Source of the DNA: Hydrogenophaga sp.
GTDB taxonomy: Bacteria; Pseudomonadota; Gammaproteobacteria; Burkholderiales; Burkholderiaceae_C
Reading direction: 5' to 3'
Assembly (NCBI GenBank): GCA_030653975.1
Contig: JAURYH010000040.1
Span: forward strand, 1-64,000
Length of the DNA stretch: 64,000 bases
The translations under genes were made by a program, and so were the position numbers. Of the stretch, positions 20,434-31,991 are shown piece after piece. Each line of letters starts with the position of its first letter. The stretch's first letter is position 1. Below the pieces are notes generated by a model. The model ran no database searches, had not been told where the DNA came from, and worked only from the letters and a program-made list of their open reading frames with translations.

Positions 20434-21803
20434 ACGCAGAACAGGTGATTTCGCAGTTCAGCGCCACCGGCGTGCAGACCTGTTTCCATGGCCGCCACAT
20501 CGAACCGCAGATCTACAAGAACCTGAACGGCAGCAACTGGTCGCTCAAGGACTACGAAGCGCGCGGGGGCTACCAGGCCCTGCGCAAGATTCTGGGGCAG
20601 GACGGTTCGGCGCCGAATCCCGAGACCGGCGTGTCCGGCATGACGCAGGACCAGGTGATCGCCACCGTCAAGGAGTCGGCTCTGCGGGGTCGTGGCGGCG
20701 CCGGCTTCCCGAGTGGCTTGAAGTGGAGCTTCATGCCGCGCCAGTTTCCGGGCCAGAAATACCTGGTCTGCAACTCGGACGAAGGCGAACCGGGCACCTG
20801 CAAGGACCGCGACATCCTGATGTTCAACCCGCACATCGTCATCGAAGGCATGGCGATCGCGGCGTATGCCATGGGCATCGACGTGGGCTACAACTACATC
20901 CACGGCGAAATATTCGAGGTCTACGAACGCTTCGAAGCCGCGCTGGAAGAGGCGCGTGCCGCGGGGTACCTGGGCAACGGCATCATGGGCAGCAGCTTCA
21001 GCTTCCAGCTGCACGCCTTCCATGGTTTTGGTGCCTACATCTGCGGTGAAGAAACCGCTCTGCTCGAATCGCTGGAAGGCAAAAAGGGCCAGCCGCGCTT
21101 CAAACCGCCGTTCCCGGCCAGCTTCGGTCTGTACGGCAAGCCGACCACCATCAACAACACCGAGACCTTCGCGGCGGTGCCCTGGATCATCCGCAACGGT
21201 GGTTCGGCCTACCTCGAATGCGGCAAGCCCAACAACGGCGGCACCAAGATCTTCTCGGTCAGTGGCGACGTCAACCTGCCGGGCAATTACGAAGTGCCCA
21301 TGGGCACGCCGTTCGCCAAACTGCTGGAACTCGCTGGTGGTGTGCGCACCGGTCGTCAGCTCAAGGCCGTGATCCCTGGTGGTTCGTCTTCGCCCGTGTT
21401 GCCCGCGTCCATCATCATGGACTGCACCATGGACTACGACTCGATCGCCAAGGCCGGGTCCATGCTGGGATCGGGCGCCGTGATCGTGATGGACGACTCC
21501 CGCTGCATGGTCGAGTCGCTCAAGCGCCTGTCGTACTTCTACATGCACGAGTCCTGCGGGCAGTGCACACCCTGCCGCGAAGGCACGGGCTGGCTCTGGC
21601 GTCTGGTGGACAAGATTCAGCGCGGGGAAGCGAAGACTTCCGACATGGCGCTGCTGGACAACGTGGCCGAGAACATCATGGGTCGCACCATCTGTGCCCT
21701 GGGTGATGCGGCGGCGATGCCGGTGCGCGCCATGCTCAAGCATTTCCGGCCCGAGTTCGCGGCCATGATCAAGGCCGATGCGGCCGCCACACACACCGTC
21801 TGA
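20430..21803 (+). CDS. nuoF: NADH-quinone oxidoreductase subunit F
   Basis: The 51-kDa NADH- and FMN-binding subunit with cluster N3. The 457-residue protein has the NADH-binding glycine loop '[13 protein letters not shown]', the FMN loop '[10 protein letters not shown]', and cluster ligands in '[11 protein letters not shown]' plus a later Cys in 'RTICALGD'. ATG 20430 overlaps the nuoE stop (ATGA). The longer frame from 20361 begins inside nuoE and is not the real start. Confidence 0.99.
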   Translation: MNAEQVISQFSATGVQTCFHGRHIEPQIYKNLNGSNWSLKDYEARGGYQALRKILGQDGSAPNPETGVSGMTQDQVIATVKESALRGRGGAGFPSGLKWSFMPRQFPGQKYLVCNSDEGEPGTCKDRDILMFNPHIVIEGMAIAAYAMGIDVGYNYIHGEIFEVYERFEAALEEARAAGYLGNGIMGSSFSFQLHAFHGFGAYICGEETALLESLEGKKGQPRFKPPFPASFGLYGKPTTINNTETFAAVPWIIRNGGSAYLECGKPNNGGTKIFSVSGDVNLPGNYEVPMGTPFAKLLELAGGVRTGRQLKAVIPGGSSSPVLPASIIMDCTMDYDSIAKAGSMLGSGAVIVMDDSRCMVESLKRLSYFYMHESCGQCTPCREGTGWLWRLVDKIQRGEAKTSDMALLDNVAENIMGRTICALGDAAAMPVRAMLKHFRPEFAAMIKADAAATHTV

Positions 21804-21817
21804 CCCGACACATCACC

Positions 21818-23953
21818 ATGGTTGAAATCGAACTCGACGGCCAGAAGGTCGAAGTGCCACCGGGCAGCATGATCATGCATGCGGCCGAAAAGGCGGGCAC
21901 CTACATCCCCCATTTCTGTTACCACAAGAAACTGTCCATCGCGGCGAGCTGCCGCATGTGCCTGGTGGAAGTGGAAAAGGCCCCCAAGCCCATGCCCGCC
22001 TGCGCCACGCCGGTGACCATGGGCATGATCGTGCGCACCAAGTCCGACAAGGCGATCAAGGCCCAGCAGTCGGTGATGGAGTTCCTGCTCATCAACCACC
22101 CGCTGGACTGCCCGATCTGCGACCAGGGCGGCGAATGCCAGCTGCAGGATCTGGCCGTGGGCTACGGCGGTGGGGCCTCGCGCTACGAAGAAGAGAAGCG
22201 CGTGGTCTTCCACAAGGACGTCGGACCGCTGGTCTCCATGGAAGAAATGAGCCGCTGCATCCACTGCACGCGCTGCGTGCGTTTTGGCCAGGAAGTGGCC
22301 GGCGTGATGGAGCTCGGCATGTCGCACCGCGGCGAACACGCCGAGATCGAGACCTTCGTCGGCCAGTCGGTGGATTCCGAACTGTCGGGCAACATGATCG
22401 ACATCTGCCCCGTCGGTGCGCTCACCAGCAAGCCGTTTCGCTACAGCGCCCGCACCTGGGAACTCTCGCGCCGCAAGAGCGTGAGCCCGCACGATTCGAC
22501 CGGTGCCAACCTGATCGTTCAGGTGAAGAACCACCGGGTCATGCGCGTGGTGCCGCTGGAGAATGAAGCCGTCAACGAATGCTGGATCGCCGACCGCGAC
22601 CGCTTCAGCTACGAAGCGGTCAACAGCGAAGAGCGTCTGACCGCGCCCATGCTCAAGCAGGGCGGGGAGTGGAAGACGGTGGACTGGCAGACCGCGCTGG
22701 AATACGTGGCCAATGGTCTGAAGCAGGTCAAGGCCGAGCACGGCGCTGGTGCCATCGGTCTGCTCGCCAGCCCGCACAGCACGCTGGAAGAGCTGGCCCT
22801 GGCCGGTGCCTTGGTGCGTGGTCTGGGCAGCGAAAACATCGACAGCCGGTTGCGCCAGGCGGACTTTGGCAACACCGCTGCCGCCGGATCGGCCCGCTGG
22901 CTGGGCATGCCCATCGCAGCCCTGTCGGGTCTGCAGCGCGTGCTGGTGGTCGGCTCGAATCTGCGCAAGGACCATCCCCTGTTCGCCCAGCGCATCCGCC
23001 AGGCCGCTCGCAAGGGTGGGCAGGTGAACGTGCTCAACGACCGGGTGCAAGACTGGGCGATGCCGGTCGCGAACGCCGTGACCGTCGATAGCAATCACTG
23101 GGTGGCGGCGCTCGCCGGCATCGCCGCGGCCGTGGCCGCCGAAACCGGTGTGCAGACGCCCATCGCGGGCGAAGTCAACGACACGACCCGTGCCGTGGCC
23201 CGATCCTTGTTGGGTGGCGAACAAAAAGCCATCCTGCTGGGCAACGCCGCGGCTCACCACGAAAAGGCATCCAGCCTGCTTTCTCTGGCCAACTGGATCG
23301 CTCAGCAAACCGGTGCTTCGATCGGATACCTCACCGAGGCCGCGAACACCGTGGGTGCCCAACTGGTGAACGCCTTGCCCGGACAGGGCGGTTTCAACGC
23401 TGGCCAGATGCTGGGTGGCGGGCTCAAGGCGGCGCTGCTGCTGAACAATGAACCCGGCTTTGACAGTGCTTCGGGCAGCCAGGGTCTGGTCAACGCCGGC
23501 ATGGTGGTCACACTCAGCCCGTTCAAGGCCAATATGGACATCAGCGACGTGTTGCTGCCCATCGCTCCGTTCACCGAAACCTCGGGCTCCTTCGTCAACG
23601 CCGAAGGCCGGTTGCAGAGTTTCCACGCCGTGGTGCGTCCACTGGGCGACACGCGCCCTGCCTGGAAGGTGTTGCGCGTGTTGGGCAACCTGCTGGGCCT
23701 GTCGGGTTTCGACGCCGACTCTTCGCAGGCGGTGCTGGCTTCGGTGCTGCCCGGTGTGGCTTCGGGTGAGGTGGTGGCCGCCTCCCGTCTGTCGAATGCC
23801 GACGCCGGTGTTGGCCCGGCCGCTGCCGATCTGGGTCCTGCCCAGTACAAGCCCTGTGTGGCGTCCATCTACCAACTGGATTCGCTGGTGCGGCGCGCCA
23901 GCTCGCTGCAGCTCACGGCCGATGCCCGCGCAGCAGAAGGAGCAAACGCATGA
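21818..23953 (+). CDS. nuoG: NADH-quinone oxidoreductase subunit G
   Basis: The largest peripheral subunit, carrying several Fe-S clusters. The N-terminal 2Fe-2S domain has '[18 protein letters not shown]' ligands and a later Cys near residue 64; a His-containing 4Fe-4S motif '[16 protein letters not shown]' and the ferredoxin-type '[13 protein letters not shown]' follow. The remaining 500 or so residues form a molybdopterin-oxidoreductase-like domain without cofactor. Length 711 fits the mid-size betaproteobacterial form. It overlaps nuoH by 4 bp. Confidence 0.98.
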   Translation: MVEIELDGQKVEVPPGSMIMHAAEKAGTYIPHFCYHKKLSIAASCRMCLVEVEKAPKPMPACATPVTMGMIVRTKSDKAIKAQQSVMEFLLINHPLDCPICDQGGECQLQDLAVGYGGGASRYEEEKRVVFHKDVGPLVSMEEMSRCIHCTRCVRFGQEVAGVMELGMSHRGEHAEIETFVGQSVDSELSGNMIDICPVGALTSKPFRYSARTWELSRRKSVSPHDSTGANLIVQVKNHRVMRVVPLENEAVNECWIADRDRFSYEAVNSEERLTAPMLKQGGEWKTVDWQTALEYVANGLKQVKAEHGAGAIGLLASPHSTLEELALAGALVRGLGSENIDSRLRQADFGNTAAAGSARWLGMPIAALSGLQRVLVVGSNLRKDHPLFAQRIRQAARKGGQVNVLNDRVQDWAMPVANAVTVDSNHWVAALAGIAAAVAAETGVQTPIAGEVNDTTRAVARSLLGGEQKAILLGNAAAHHEKASSLLSLANWIAQQTGASIGYLTEAANTVGAQLVNALPGQGGFNAGQMLGGGLKAALLLNNEPGFDSASGSQGLVNAGMVVTLSPFKANMDISDVLLPIAPFTETSGSFVNAEGRLQSFHAVVRPLGDTRPAWKVLRVLGNLLGLSGFDADSSQAVLASVLPGVASGEVVAASRLSNADAGVGPAAADLGPAQYKPCVASIYQLDSLVRRASSLQLTADARAAEGANA

Positions 23954-25032
23954 TCGACGCGATGTACAACGGCGGCCTGGGCCTGATCGCAGCGCCGTGG
24001 TGGACCACGGCCGCCTGGCCGGTGATCTGGGGTTTCATCAAGATCGTGGCCGTGCTGGCACCCCTGATGGGCGCGGTGGCCTACCTCACGTTGTGGGAGC
24101 GCAAGCTGCTGGGCTTCATGCAGGTGCGCCTGGGTCCGAACCGTGTGGGTCCGTTTGGTCTGCTGCAGCCGATCGCCGACGCTATCAAGCTGCTGACCAA
24201 AGAAATCATCAGCCCCAGTGCGGCGGCTGGTGGCCTGTTCCGCCTCGGCCCCATCATGGCCATCATGCCGGCCCTGGCGGCCTGGGTGGCTGTGCCTTTT
24301 GGTCCTGAGGCGGTGATCGCCAACGTCAACGCGGGTCTGCTGGTGATCCTGGCGATCACCTCGATCGAGGTGTACGGCGTGATCATCGCGGGCTGGGCGT
24401 CCAACTCGAAATACGCCTTCCTGGGTGCGTTGCGTGCCTCGGCCCAGATGGTGAGCTACGAAATTGCCATCGGTTTCTGTTTCCTGGTGGTCGTCATGAC
24501 CGCCGGCAGCCTGAACCTGGGCGAGATCGTGGCTTCACAGTCGCGCGGCATGGGCGCGAACATGGGTCTGAGCTTCCTGTCCTGGAACTGGTTGCCCCTG
24601 TTCCCGATTTTCATGGTCTACCTGATCTCCGGCGTGGCCGAAACCAACCGCCACCCGTTCGACGTCGTGGAAGGCGAAGCCGAGATCGTGGCCGGCCACA
24701 TGGTCGAGTATTCAGGCATGGGCTTCGCGATCTTCTTCCTGGCCGAATACGCCAGCATGTGGCTGGTCTCCATCGTGGCGGTGCTGATGTTCCTGGGTGG
24801 CTGGCTGCCCCCCATCGACAGCGCGCTCTTCAACTGGATTCCGGGCTGGATCTGGCTCGGTATCAAGACCTTTGTCGTGGTGTCCATGTTCATCTGGATC
24901 CGCGCCACTTTCCCGCGCTTCCGCTACGACCAGATCATGCGTCTGGGCTGGAAGATTTTCATTCCCGTGACGCTGATCTGGCTGCTGCTCGTGGGCGGTC
25001 TGATGCAGACCTCGTGGAACATCTGGAAATAA
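23950..25032 (+). CDS. nuoH: NADH-quinone oxidoreductase subunit H
   Basis: A membrane subunit forming much of the quinone tunnel. The 360-residue protein has eight or more helices and the conserved loops '[21 protein letters not shown]' (split at residues 51-71) and '[13 protein letters not shown]'. The ATGA overlap with nuoG sets the start. Followed by nuoI after 15 bp. Confidence 0.99.
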   Translation: MIDAMYNGGLGLIAAPWWTTAAWPVIWGFIKIVAVLAPLMGAVAYLTLWERKLLGFMQVRLGPNRVGPFGLLQPIADAIKLLTKEIISPSAAAGGLFRLGPIMAIMPALAAWVAVPFGPEAVIANVNAGLLVILAITSIEVYGVIIAGWASNSKYAFLGALRASAQMVSYEIAIGFCFLVVVMTAGSLNLGEIVASQSRGMGANMGLSFLSWNWLPLFPIFMVYLISGVAETNRHPFDVVEGEAEIVAGHMVEYSGMGFAIFFLAEYASMWLVSIVAVLMFLGGWLPPIDSALFNWIPGWIWLGIKTFVVVSMFIWIRATFPRFRYDQIMRLGWKIFIPVTLIWLLLVGGLMQTSWNIWK

Positions 25033-25047
25033 GCAGGGCGAACGACC

Positions 25048-25584
25048 ATGTCCACCACCGTATCCCCTTCCGCATTGCCTTCGGTAGTCGCGCCGTTTTC
25101 CATCGGCGATTTTTTCAAGAGCTTCCTGCTGGTCGAGCTGGTCAAGGGCATGGCCCTGACCGGTCGCTACGCCTTCCGCCGCAAGGTGACGGTGCAGTTC
25201 CCGGAAGAGAAGACGCCGCTGTCGCCGCGCTTCCGCGGTCTGCACGCCCAGCGCCGTTATGAAAACGGCGAAGAGCGCTGCATCGCCTGCAAGCTGTGCG
25301 AGGCGGTGTGCCCGGCCCTGGCCATCACCATCGAGGCCGGTGAACGCGCCGACGACGGCTCGCGCCGCACCACGCGCTACGACATCGACCTGACCAAGTG
25401 CATCTTCTGTGGCTTCTGTGAAGAAGCCTGCCCGGTGGACGCCATCGTCGAAACCCACATCCTCGAATACCACGGCGAGAAGCGCGGCGATCTGTATTTC
25501 ACCAAAGAGATGCTGCTGGCCGTGGGCGACCGCTACGAACCCGAGATCGCAGCCGCCAAGGCGGCCGACGCGAAGTACCGCTGA
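25048..25584 (+). CDS. nuoI: NADH-quinone oxidoreductase subunit I
   Basis: The 23-kDa subunit with two 4Fe-4S clusters (N6a, N6b). Its two ferredoxin motifs are [12 protein letters not shown] and [12 protein letters not shown]. The 178-residue chain has a slightly extended N-terminus (about 15 residues, Ser/Pro-rich) before '[10 protein letters not shown]'; a start further in is possible but no better ribosome site was seen. Confidence 0.98.
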   Translation: MSTTVSPSALPSVVAPFSIGDFFKSFLLVELVKGMALTGRYAFRRKVTVQFPEEKTPLSPRFRGLHAQRRYENGEERCIACKLCEAVCPALAITIEAGERADDGSRRTTRYDIDLTKCIFCGFCEEACPVDAIVETHILEYHGEKRGDLYFTKEMLLAVGDRYEPEIAAAKAADAKYR

Positions 25585-25605
25585 AGCTGGCGAAAGACAA
25601 GAACC

Positions 25606-26244
25606 ATGGATTACCAGACCGGCTTTTTCTACCTGTTCGCGGCCGTGCTGCTGTTTGCAGCCTACCGCGTGGTGACCGCGCACAACCCCGTGCACGCGGT
25701 GTTGTACCTGATGCTCTCGTTCTCGCAGGCGGCTGCCCTGTGGCTGCTGCTCAAGGCCGAGTTCCTGGGCCTGACCCTGGTGCTGGTGTACCTCGGCGCG
25801 GTGATGGTGCTGTTCCTGTTCGTGGTGATGATGCTCGACATCAAGCTCGACGATGACCGCTGGGGCTTCTGGCAGAATTTTCCTCTGGCCGCGGCGCTGG
25901 GCGCCCTGGTGGCAGCCGAGATCATTGCGGTGCTGTGGGTGGGTTTCCCGACCGTCACGGGGGAGGGCATTGCCGCCGTTCCAGCCAACTACTCGAACAC
26001 CAAGGAGCTGGGCAAGCTGCTGTACACCGAGTACCTCTATCCCGTTGAAGTCGCTGCCGTGATCCTGCTGGTGGCGATGATCGCCGCGATCGCGCTCACG
26101 CTGCGCCAGCGCAAGGACAGCAAAGCCATCAACCCGGGGCTGCAGGTCAAGGTGCGCGCCAGCGACCGTCTGGTCGTGTTGCCCATGGCCGCCACACAGA
26201 AGGCCGCTCCAGCGGCACCGACCAACGAGGAGAGCCAGGCATGA
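25606..26244 (+). CDS. nuoJ: NADH-quinone oxidoreductase subunit J
   Basis: A membrane subunit with five helices, 212 residues. '[16 protein letters not shown]' and '[18 protein letters not shown]' (split here) are the conserved helices near the quinone chamber. The C-terminal tail of about 40 residues is polar. It overlaps nuoK by 4 bp. Confidence 0.98.
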   Translation: MDYQTGFFYLFAAVLLFAAYRVVTAHNPVHAVLYLMLSFSQAAALWLLLKAEFLGLTLVLVYLGAVMVLFLFVVMMLDIKLDDDRWGFWQNFPLAAALGALVAAEIIAVLWVGFPTVTGEGIAAVPANYSNTKELGKLLYTEYLYPVEVAAVILLVAMIAAIALTLRQRKDSKAINPGLQVKVRASDRLVVLPMAATQKAAPAAPTNEESQA

Positions 26245-26549
26245 GCCTCACACTGGGACATTTCCTATCCGTGGGGGCGATCCTGTTTGCCCTGTCGGTC
26301 ATCGGCATCTTCCTCAACCGCAAGAACCTGATCGTGCTGCTGATGGCCATCGAGCTGATGCTGCTGGCGGTCAACATGAACTTCGTGGCGTTCTCCCATT
26401 TCCTGGGCGACATGCACGGCCAGGTGTTCGTGTTCTTCATCCTGACGGTGGCGGCGGCCGAATCGGCCATCGGTCTGGCCATCCTGGTGCTGCTGTTCCG
26501 GGCCAAGTCGTCCATCGGCGTCGAAGAACTCAACACCCTCAAGGGTTGA
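26241..26549 (+). CDS. nuoK: NADH-quinone oxidoreductase subunit K
   Basis: A small membrane subunit, 102 residues and three helices, with the conserved buried glutamates in '[11 protein letters not shown]' and '[11 protein letters not shown]' that take part in proton transfer. The ATGA overlap with nuoJ fixes the start. Confidence 0.99.
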   Translation: MSLTLGHFLSVGAILFALSVIGIFLNRKNLIVLLMAIELMLLAVNMNFVAFSHFLGDMHGQVFVFFILTVAAAESAIGLAILVLLFRAKSSIGVEELNTLKG

Positions 26550-26574
26550 AGCCAGGGAAAGAACAGGCACAAAA

Positions 26575-28608
26575 ATGAGCACCACCCTTTCTGCAAGCAC
26601 ACTCCTGGCCGTCCCGCTGGCGCCCCTGGTGGGCGCGGCGCTGGCCGGCATCCTGGGCACCACCTTTGGCGGCAACGTCATCGGGCGCCGCACCTCGCAC
26701 ACCCTGACCATCCTGGGCGTTCTGATCGCTTTCATCCTCTCGGCCATGACGCTCAAGAGCGTGGCCGTGGACGGCGCCCGCTTCAATGAAACCATCTACG
26801 AATGGATGGTGGTCGGCGGCATGAAGATGGAAATCGGCTTCCTGGTCGATGGGCTGACCGCGATGATGATGTGCGTGGTCACCTTCGTCTCGCTGATGGT
26901 GCACATCTACACCATCGGCTACATGGAAGAAGACGACGGCTACAACCGCTTCTTCGCCTACATCTCGCTGTTCACCTTCTCCATGCTGATGCTGGTGATG
27001 AGCAACAACCTGCTGCAACTGTTCTTCGGCTGGGAGGCGGTGGGTCTGGTGTCCTACCTGCTGATCGGCTTCTGGTTCAACAAGCCGACCGCCATCTTTG
27101 CCAACATGAAGGCCTTCCTGGTCAACCGGGTCGGCGACTTCGGCTTCATCCTGGGTATCGGCCTGATCGTGGCCTACACCGGTACGCTCAACTACACCGA
27201 AGTCTTTGCCAAGGCGCCTGAACTCGGTACGCTGGGCTTCCCCGGCACCGACTGGCTGCTGATCACCGTGATCTGCATCTGCCTCTTCATCGGCGCCATG
27301 GGCAAGTCGGCCCAGTTCCCGCTGCACGTCTGGCTGCCCGACTCCATGGAGGGCCCGACCCCGATTTCCGCGCTGATCCACGCCGCCACCATGGTGACGG
27401 CCGGTATCTTCATGGTTGCACGCATGTCGCCGCTGTTCGAGCTGTCCGACACGGCGCTCAACTTCATCATGGTGATCGGCGCCATCACGGCGCTGTTCAT
27501 GGGTTTCCTCGGCATCATTCAGAACGACATCAAGCGCGTGGTCGCGTATTCCACGCTCTCGCAGCTGGGCTACATGACGGTGGCGCTCGGTGCTTCGGCC
27601 TACAGCGTGGCGGTGTTCCACCTCATGACCCACGCTTTCTTCAAAGCGCTGCTGTTCCTCGCAGCCGGCTCGGTGATCATCGGCATGCACCACAATCAGG
27701 ACATCCGCTGGATGGGCGGCGTGCGCAAGTACATGCCCATCACCTGGATCACGTCGCTGCTCGGCACGCTGGCGCTGATCGGCACGCCGCTGTTTGCCGG
27801 CTTCTACTCCAAGGACTCGATCATCGAGGCGGTGCACTTCAGCAACCTGCCGGCTTCGGGCTTCGCCTATTTCGCGGTGCTGGCCGGCGTCTTTGTCACG
27901 GCGTTCTATTCGTTCCGACTCTATTTCCTGGTGTTCCACGGCAAGGAACGCTACGACCAGAACCCGGACGCCCACCACGGCCATGATGATCACCATGGCG
28001 ACCATGGGCACGGACATGACGACCACAAGCCGCACGAAACCCCCTGGGTGGTGACCGTGCCGCTGCTGCTACTGGCGATCCCGTCCGTTGTGATCGGCTT
28101 CATGACGATCCAGCCGATGCTGTTCGGCGAGTTCCTCAAGGACGCGATCCACATCAACCTCGAACTGCACCCGGCGATGGAGAAGTTCGCCGAAGAGTTC
28201 CACGGCCCGCTGGCCATGGCCCTGCACGCCTTCTCGACCGCACCGTTCTACCTGGCGCTCGGCGGTGCCGTGACAGCCTGGTACATGTACATGATCAACC
28301 CGGCGCTGCCGGCCGCCATTGGCCGCACGTTCAAGCCCATCGTCACCCTCCTGGAAAACAAGTACTACATGGACTGGTTCAACGAAAACGTGCTCGCCCG
28401 TGGCGCGCGCCTGTTGGGCACCGGTCTGTGGAAGGGTGGCGACCAGGGCGTCATCGAAACTGGCGTGGTCAACGCCAGCTGGAAGCTGGTCGCTGGCGTG
28501 TCTGCCGTGGTGCGCCGCCTGCAGACCGGTTACCTGTACCACTATGCGCTGATGATGATCGTGGGCATCCTGCTGTTCATGACCTACTTCGTCTGGCTCG
28601 CGAAATAA
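26575..28608 (+). CDS. nuoL: NADH-quinone oxidoreductase subunit L
   Basis: The distal antiporter-like proton-pumping subunit with the long lateral helix. The 677-residue protein has about 16 helices, with 'FFGWEAVGLVSYLLIGFW' and 'LHVWLPDSMEGPTPISALIHAATMV' (pieces near 150 and 245-270) as hallmarks. A His/Asp-rich cytoplasmic loop, HHGHDDHHGDHGHGHDDH, lies near residue 465 and could bind metal; similar loops occur in some relatives. Followed by nuoM after 13 bp. Confidence 0.99.
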   Translation: MSTTLSASTLLAVPLAPLVGAALAGILGTTFGGNVIGRRTSHTLTILGVLIAFILSAMTLKSVAVDGARFNETIYEWMVVGGMKMEIGFLVDGLTAMMMCVVTFVSLMVHIYTIGYMEEDDGYNRFFAYISLFTFSMLMLVMSNNLLQLFFGWEAVGLVSYLLIGFWFNKPTAIFANMKAFLVNRVGDFGFILGIGLIVAYTGTLNYTEVFAKAPELGTLGFPGTDWLLITVICICLFIGAMGKSAQFPLHVWLPDSMEGPTPISALIHAATMVTAGIFMVARMSPLFELSDTALNFIMVIGAITALFMGFLGIIQNDIKRVVAYSTLSQLGYMTVALGASAYSVAVFHLMTHAFFKALLFLAAGSVIIGMHHNQDIRWMGGVRKYMPITWITSLLGTLALIGTPLFAGFYSKDSIIEAVHFSNLPASGFAYFAVLAGVFVTAFYSFRLYFLVFHGKERYDQNPDAHHGHDDHHGDHGHGHDDHKPHETPWVVTVPLLLLAIPSVVIGFMTIQPMLFGEFLKDAIHINLELHPAMEKFAEEFHGPLAMALHAFSTAPFYLALGGAVTAWYMYMINPALPAAIGRTFKPIVTLLENKYYMDWFNENVLARGARLLGTGLWKGGDQGVIETGVVNASWKLVAGVSAVVRRLQTGYLYHYALMMIVGILLFMTYFVWLAK

Positions 28609-28621
28609 GAGGAAGAACAAG

Positions 28622-30097
28622 ATGGGTTTGCTGAGCCTTGCGATCTGGACGCCGATTTTCTTTGGCGTCGTGCTGCTGGCCCTGGGCCGGGACGAACATG
28701 CGAACGCCGTGCGCTGGATCGCCCTGGTCGGTGCGCTGGTGTCACTGGCCGTGACCGTGCCGCTTTACACCGGGTTCGAACTCGGCACGGCTGCGATGCA
28801 GTTTGTGGAACAGGGTGTCTGGATCGAACGATTCAACGTCAACTACCACCTTGGTGTGGACGGTATCTCGCTCTGGCTGGTGCTGCTGACCGCCTTCATC
28901 ACCGTCGTGGTGGTGATCGCCAGCTGGGAGTCCATCACCAGCCGCGTCAACCAGTACATGGGCGCCTTCCTGATCCTTTCGGGTCTGATGATCGGTGTCT
29001 TTGCGGCGCTCGACGCGATGCTGTTCTATGTCTTCTTCGAAGCCACGCTGATTCCGATGTACCTGATCATCGGCATCTGGGGCGGCCCGAACAAGATCTA
29101 CGCCGCGTTCAAGTTTTTTCTCTACACACTGCTGGGCTCGCTGCTCATGCTGGTGGCGCTGATCTACCTGTACACCCAGTCGGGTGGCAGTTTTGACCTC
29201 GCCACATGGCACAAGCTGCCGCTCGGCAGCACCGCGCAGACGCTGCTGTTCTTCGCTCTCTTTGCCGCCTTCGCGGTGAAGGTGCCGATGTGGCCGGTGC
29301 ACACCTGGCTGCCCGACGTGCACGTGGAAGCGCCCACCGGGGGTTCCGCCGTGCTGGCCGCCATCATGCTGAAGCTGGGTGCCTACGGCTTCCTGCGCTT
29401 CTCGCTGCCCATCCTGCCCGACGCTTCGCACGAATGGGCCTGGCTCATGATCACGCTGTCGCTGGTGGCTGTGGTCTACGTGGGTCTGGTGGCCATGGTC
29501 CAGAAGGACATGAAAAAGCTGGTGGCCTATTCGTCGGTGGCCCACATGGGCTTCGTTACCCTCGGCTTCTTCCTCTTCAGCGACATGGGTGTGGCCGGTG
29601 GCATCGTGCAGATGATCGCCCACGGCTTCGTCTCGGCCGCCATGTTCCTGTCCATCGGTGTGCTCTACGACCGCGTGCACTCGCGCGAAATTTCCGCCTA
29701 TGGCGGCGTGGTCAACACCATGCCCAACTTCGCCGCGTTCGCGCTGTTGTTCACCATGGCCAACTGCGGCCTGCCGGGCACAGCGGGTTTTGTGGGTGAG
29801 TGGATGGTGATCCTCGCCGCGGTCAAGGCCAACTTCTGGATCGGCGCCGCCGCGGCGACCGCCCTGATCTTCGGTGCCGCTTACTCGCTGTGGATGTTCA
29901 AACGCGTCTACCTGGGCGCGCCCGGCAACCAGCACGTCAAGGCGCTGACCGATATCGGTTCCCGGGAATTCCTCGTCATGGCCGTGCTGGGCATCGCCGT
30001 GCTGTACATGGGCGTCCATCCCAAGCCTTTCACCGATGTGATGGACGCTTCGGTGGCCGAACTGTTGCGCCACGTGGCCATCTCCAAGCTGAACTGA
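28622..30097 (+). CDS. nuoM: NADH-quinone oxidoreductase subunit M
   Basis: An antiporter-like subunit of 491 residues and 14 helices. The key Glu/Lys region 'FYVFFEATLIPMYLIIGIWGG' (around 137) and 'HTWLPDVHVEAPTGGS' near 225 are conserved. The start at 28622 follows AAGAGGAAGAACAAG. It is preceded by nuoL and followed by nuoN 28 bp later. Confidence 0.99.
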   Translation: MGLLSLAIWTPIFFGVVLLALGRDEHANAVRWIALVGALVSLAVTVPLYTGFELGTAAMQFVEQGVWIERFNVNYHLGVDGISLWLVLLTAFITVVVVIASWESITSRVNQYMGAFLILSGLMIGVFAALDAMLFYVFFEATLIPMYLIIGIWGGPNKIYAAFKFFLYTLLGSLLMLVALIYLYTQSGGSFDLATWHKLPLGSTAQTLLFFALFAAFAVKVPMWPVHTWLPDVHVEAPTGGSAVLAAIMLKLGAYGFLRFSLPILPDASHEWAWLMITLSLVAVVYVGLVAMVQKDMKKLVAYSSVAHMGFVTLGFFLFSDMGVAGGIVQMIAHGFVSAAMFLSIGVLYDRVHSREISAYGGVVNTMPNFAAFALLFTMANCGLPGTAGFVGEWMVILAAVKANFWIGAAAATALIFGAAYSLWMFKRVYLGAPGNQHVKALTDIGSREFLVMAVLGIAVLYMGVHPKPFTDVMDASVAELLRHVAISKLN

Positions 30098-30125
30098 GTC
30101 AGCCAAAAAACAAGAGAGCGTTTAC

Positions 30126-31622
30126 ATGATTGACAACCTCAGCTGGGTCGCGGCCTACCCCGAAATGCTGTTGCTGGTGATGGCCTGCGTGATCGCACTG
30201 GTGGATCTCGGCGTCAAGTCCCCGTTGCGCGGCGCCACCTATTTTCTGACTCTGCTGACCCTGGCGGTCGTGGCTGTTCTGCAGGGCGTGTACGCCAGCT
30301 CGGGTGAAACCATCGTGGCCTTTGGCGGCATGGTGGTGAGTGACCCCATGGGCAACTGGCTCAAGTGTTTTGCCGCCCTCGCGATGATGGTCACCCTGGT
30401 GTACGGGCGCGCTTATGCCGGTGCACGCGACATGCTGCGCGGTGGCGAGATGTTCACGCTGGCGCTGTTTGCGCTGCTGGGCATGTTCGTCATGATCTCC
30501 GGCCACAACTTCCTGGTGATCTACCTGGGCCTGGAGCTGCTCACGCTCTCCAGCTACGCGCTGGTGGCCTTGCGCCGCGACGATCCTCAGGCCATCGAAG
30601 CCGCCATGAAGTACTTCGTGCTCGGCGCGCTGGCCAGCGGTTTCCTGCTCTACGGCATGTCCATGGTCTACGGGGCCACCGGTTCGCTGGATCTGGGCGA
30701 AGTGCTCAAGGCCATCGCCGGCGGAGAAGCCACGCTCAAGGGCTCGGCCCAGGTGCTGGTGCTGGGTCTGGTCTTCGTGGTGGCGGGTCTGGCGTTCAAG
30801 CTGGGTGTCGTGCCGTTCCACATGTGGGTGCCCGACGTGTACCACGGCGCTCCGACGGCGATCACGCTGATGATTGGTGGTGCGCCCAAGCTGGCGGCCT
30901 TTGCCATCGTGATCCGTCTGCTGGTCGAGGGCCTGCTGCCGCTGGCGGTGGACTGGCAGCAGATGCTGGCGGTGTTGTCGGTGGTCTCGCTGCTGGTGGG
31001 CAACCTCGCTGCCATCGCACAGACCAACCTCAAGCGCATGCTGGCGTTTTCCACCATCTCGCAAATGGGCTTCATGCTGCTGGGCCTGCTCGCGGGTGTG
31101 GTCGCGGGTGACAACGGCAACATGGCCAACGCCTACAGCTCGTCGATGTTCTACGTGATCACCTATGTGCTGACCACGCTGGGCACCTTCGGTGTGATCC
31201 TGCTGCTTTCGCGCAATGGTTTCGAATCGGAAAACATCAGCGACCTGGCCGGCCTGAACCAGCGCAGCCCGCTGTACGCCGGTGTCATGGCGGTGTGCAT
31301 GTTCTCGCTGGCTGGTGTGCCGCCGCTGGTGGGCTTCTACGCCAAGCTCTCGGTGCTGCAGGCCTTGCTGGCTTCGTCCCAGCCGATCTACATCGGGTTG
31401 GCCGTGTTCGCGGTGATGATGTCGCTGGTGGGTGCCTTCTACTACCTGCGTCTGGTCAAGGTGATGTACTTTGACGCACCCACGCAGACCGCCGACATCG
31501 AGGCGGGCGCGGATGCCCGTTCGGTGCTCACACTCAACGGCGCGCTGGTGCTGGTCCTGGGCATCGTGCCCGGTGGCCTCATGACCCTGTGCGCCCAGGC
31601 CATTGCCGCCTTGCTGGCCTGA
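30126..31622 (+). CDS. nuoN: NADH-quinone oxidoreductase subunit N
   Basis: The third antiporter-like subunit and last gene of the operon, 498 residues. 'YLGLELLTLSSYALVAL' and 'PFHMWVPDVYHGAPTAIT' are family signatures; 14 hydrophobic helices fit. The ATG follows CAAGAGAGCGTTTAC. No T-run terminator follows; a DUF2818 gene begins 64 bp on. Confidence 0.99.
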   Translation: MIDNLSWVAAYPEMLLLVMACVIALVDLGVKSPLRGATYFLTLLTLAVVAVLQGVYASSGETIVAFGGMVVSDPMGNWLKCFAALAMMVTLVYGRAYAGARDMLRGGEMFTLALFALLGMFVMISGHNFLVIYLGLELLTLSSYALVALRRDDPQAIEAAMKYFVLGALASGFLLYGMSMVYGATGSLDLGEVLKAIAGGEATLKGSAQVLVLGLVFVVAGLAFKLGVVPFHMWVPDVYHGAPTAITLMIGGAPKLAAFAIVIRLLVEGLLPLAVDWQQMLAVLSVVSLLVGNLAAIAQTNLKRMLAFSTISQMGFMLLGLLAGVVAGDNGNMANAYSSSMFYVITYVLTTLGTFGVILLLSRNGFESENISDLAGLNQRSPLYAGVMAVCMFSLAGVPPLVGFYAKLSVLQALLASSQPIYIGLAVFAVMMSLVGAFYYLRLVKVMYFDAPTQTADIEAGADARSVLTLNGALVLVLGIVPGGLMTLCAQAIAALLA

Positions 31623-31686
31623 ACCGCCTGATGCGGGTGGCGGGTCGTTGAAGCGGCCGCCCCCCCATCGGCTCCAATTGCACCAT

Positions 31687-31989
31687 ATGACCCATTCAAT
31701 GTCTGTCTGGCTGGTCTTGCTGGCCGCCCTGGTGGGTGCCAACCTGCCGTTTCTCAACAACCGCTGGCTGGCTGTCATTCCGCGCAAACAGCCCAAGACC
31801 CTGGGGATGCGCGTCGGAGAGCTGGTGGTGTGTTACCTGCTGGTTGGGGCCCTGGGGCTGGCACTGGAGCAGTCGGCCGGGCAGATCTACCCGCAGGGCT
31901 GGGAGTTCTACGCCACGACGGCGGCGCTGTTCCTCACGCTGGCCTTTCCAGGTTTTGTGTACCGCTATCTGTTCCACCGTCGAGGCTGA
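31687..31989 (+). CDS. DUF2818 family membrane protein
   Basis: A 100-residue protein with three hydrophobic helices and the motif 'NLPFLNNRWL'. Genes of this family sit after nuoN in many Burkholderiales, which is the basis for the name; the function is unknown. It may belong to the complex I transcript. ATG 31687 opens 'MTHSMSVWLVLL'; the longer frame from 31603 adds Pro-rich, unlikely residues. Confidence 0.8.
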   Translation: MTHSMSVWLVLLAALVGANLPFLNNRWLAVIPRKQPKTLGMRVGELVVCYLLVGALGLALEQSAGQIYPQGWEFYATTAALFLTLAFPGFVYRYLFHRRG

Positions 31990-31991
31990 CG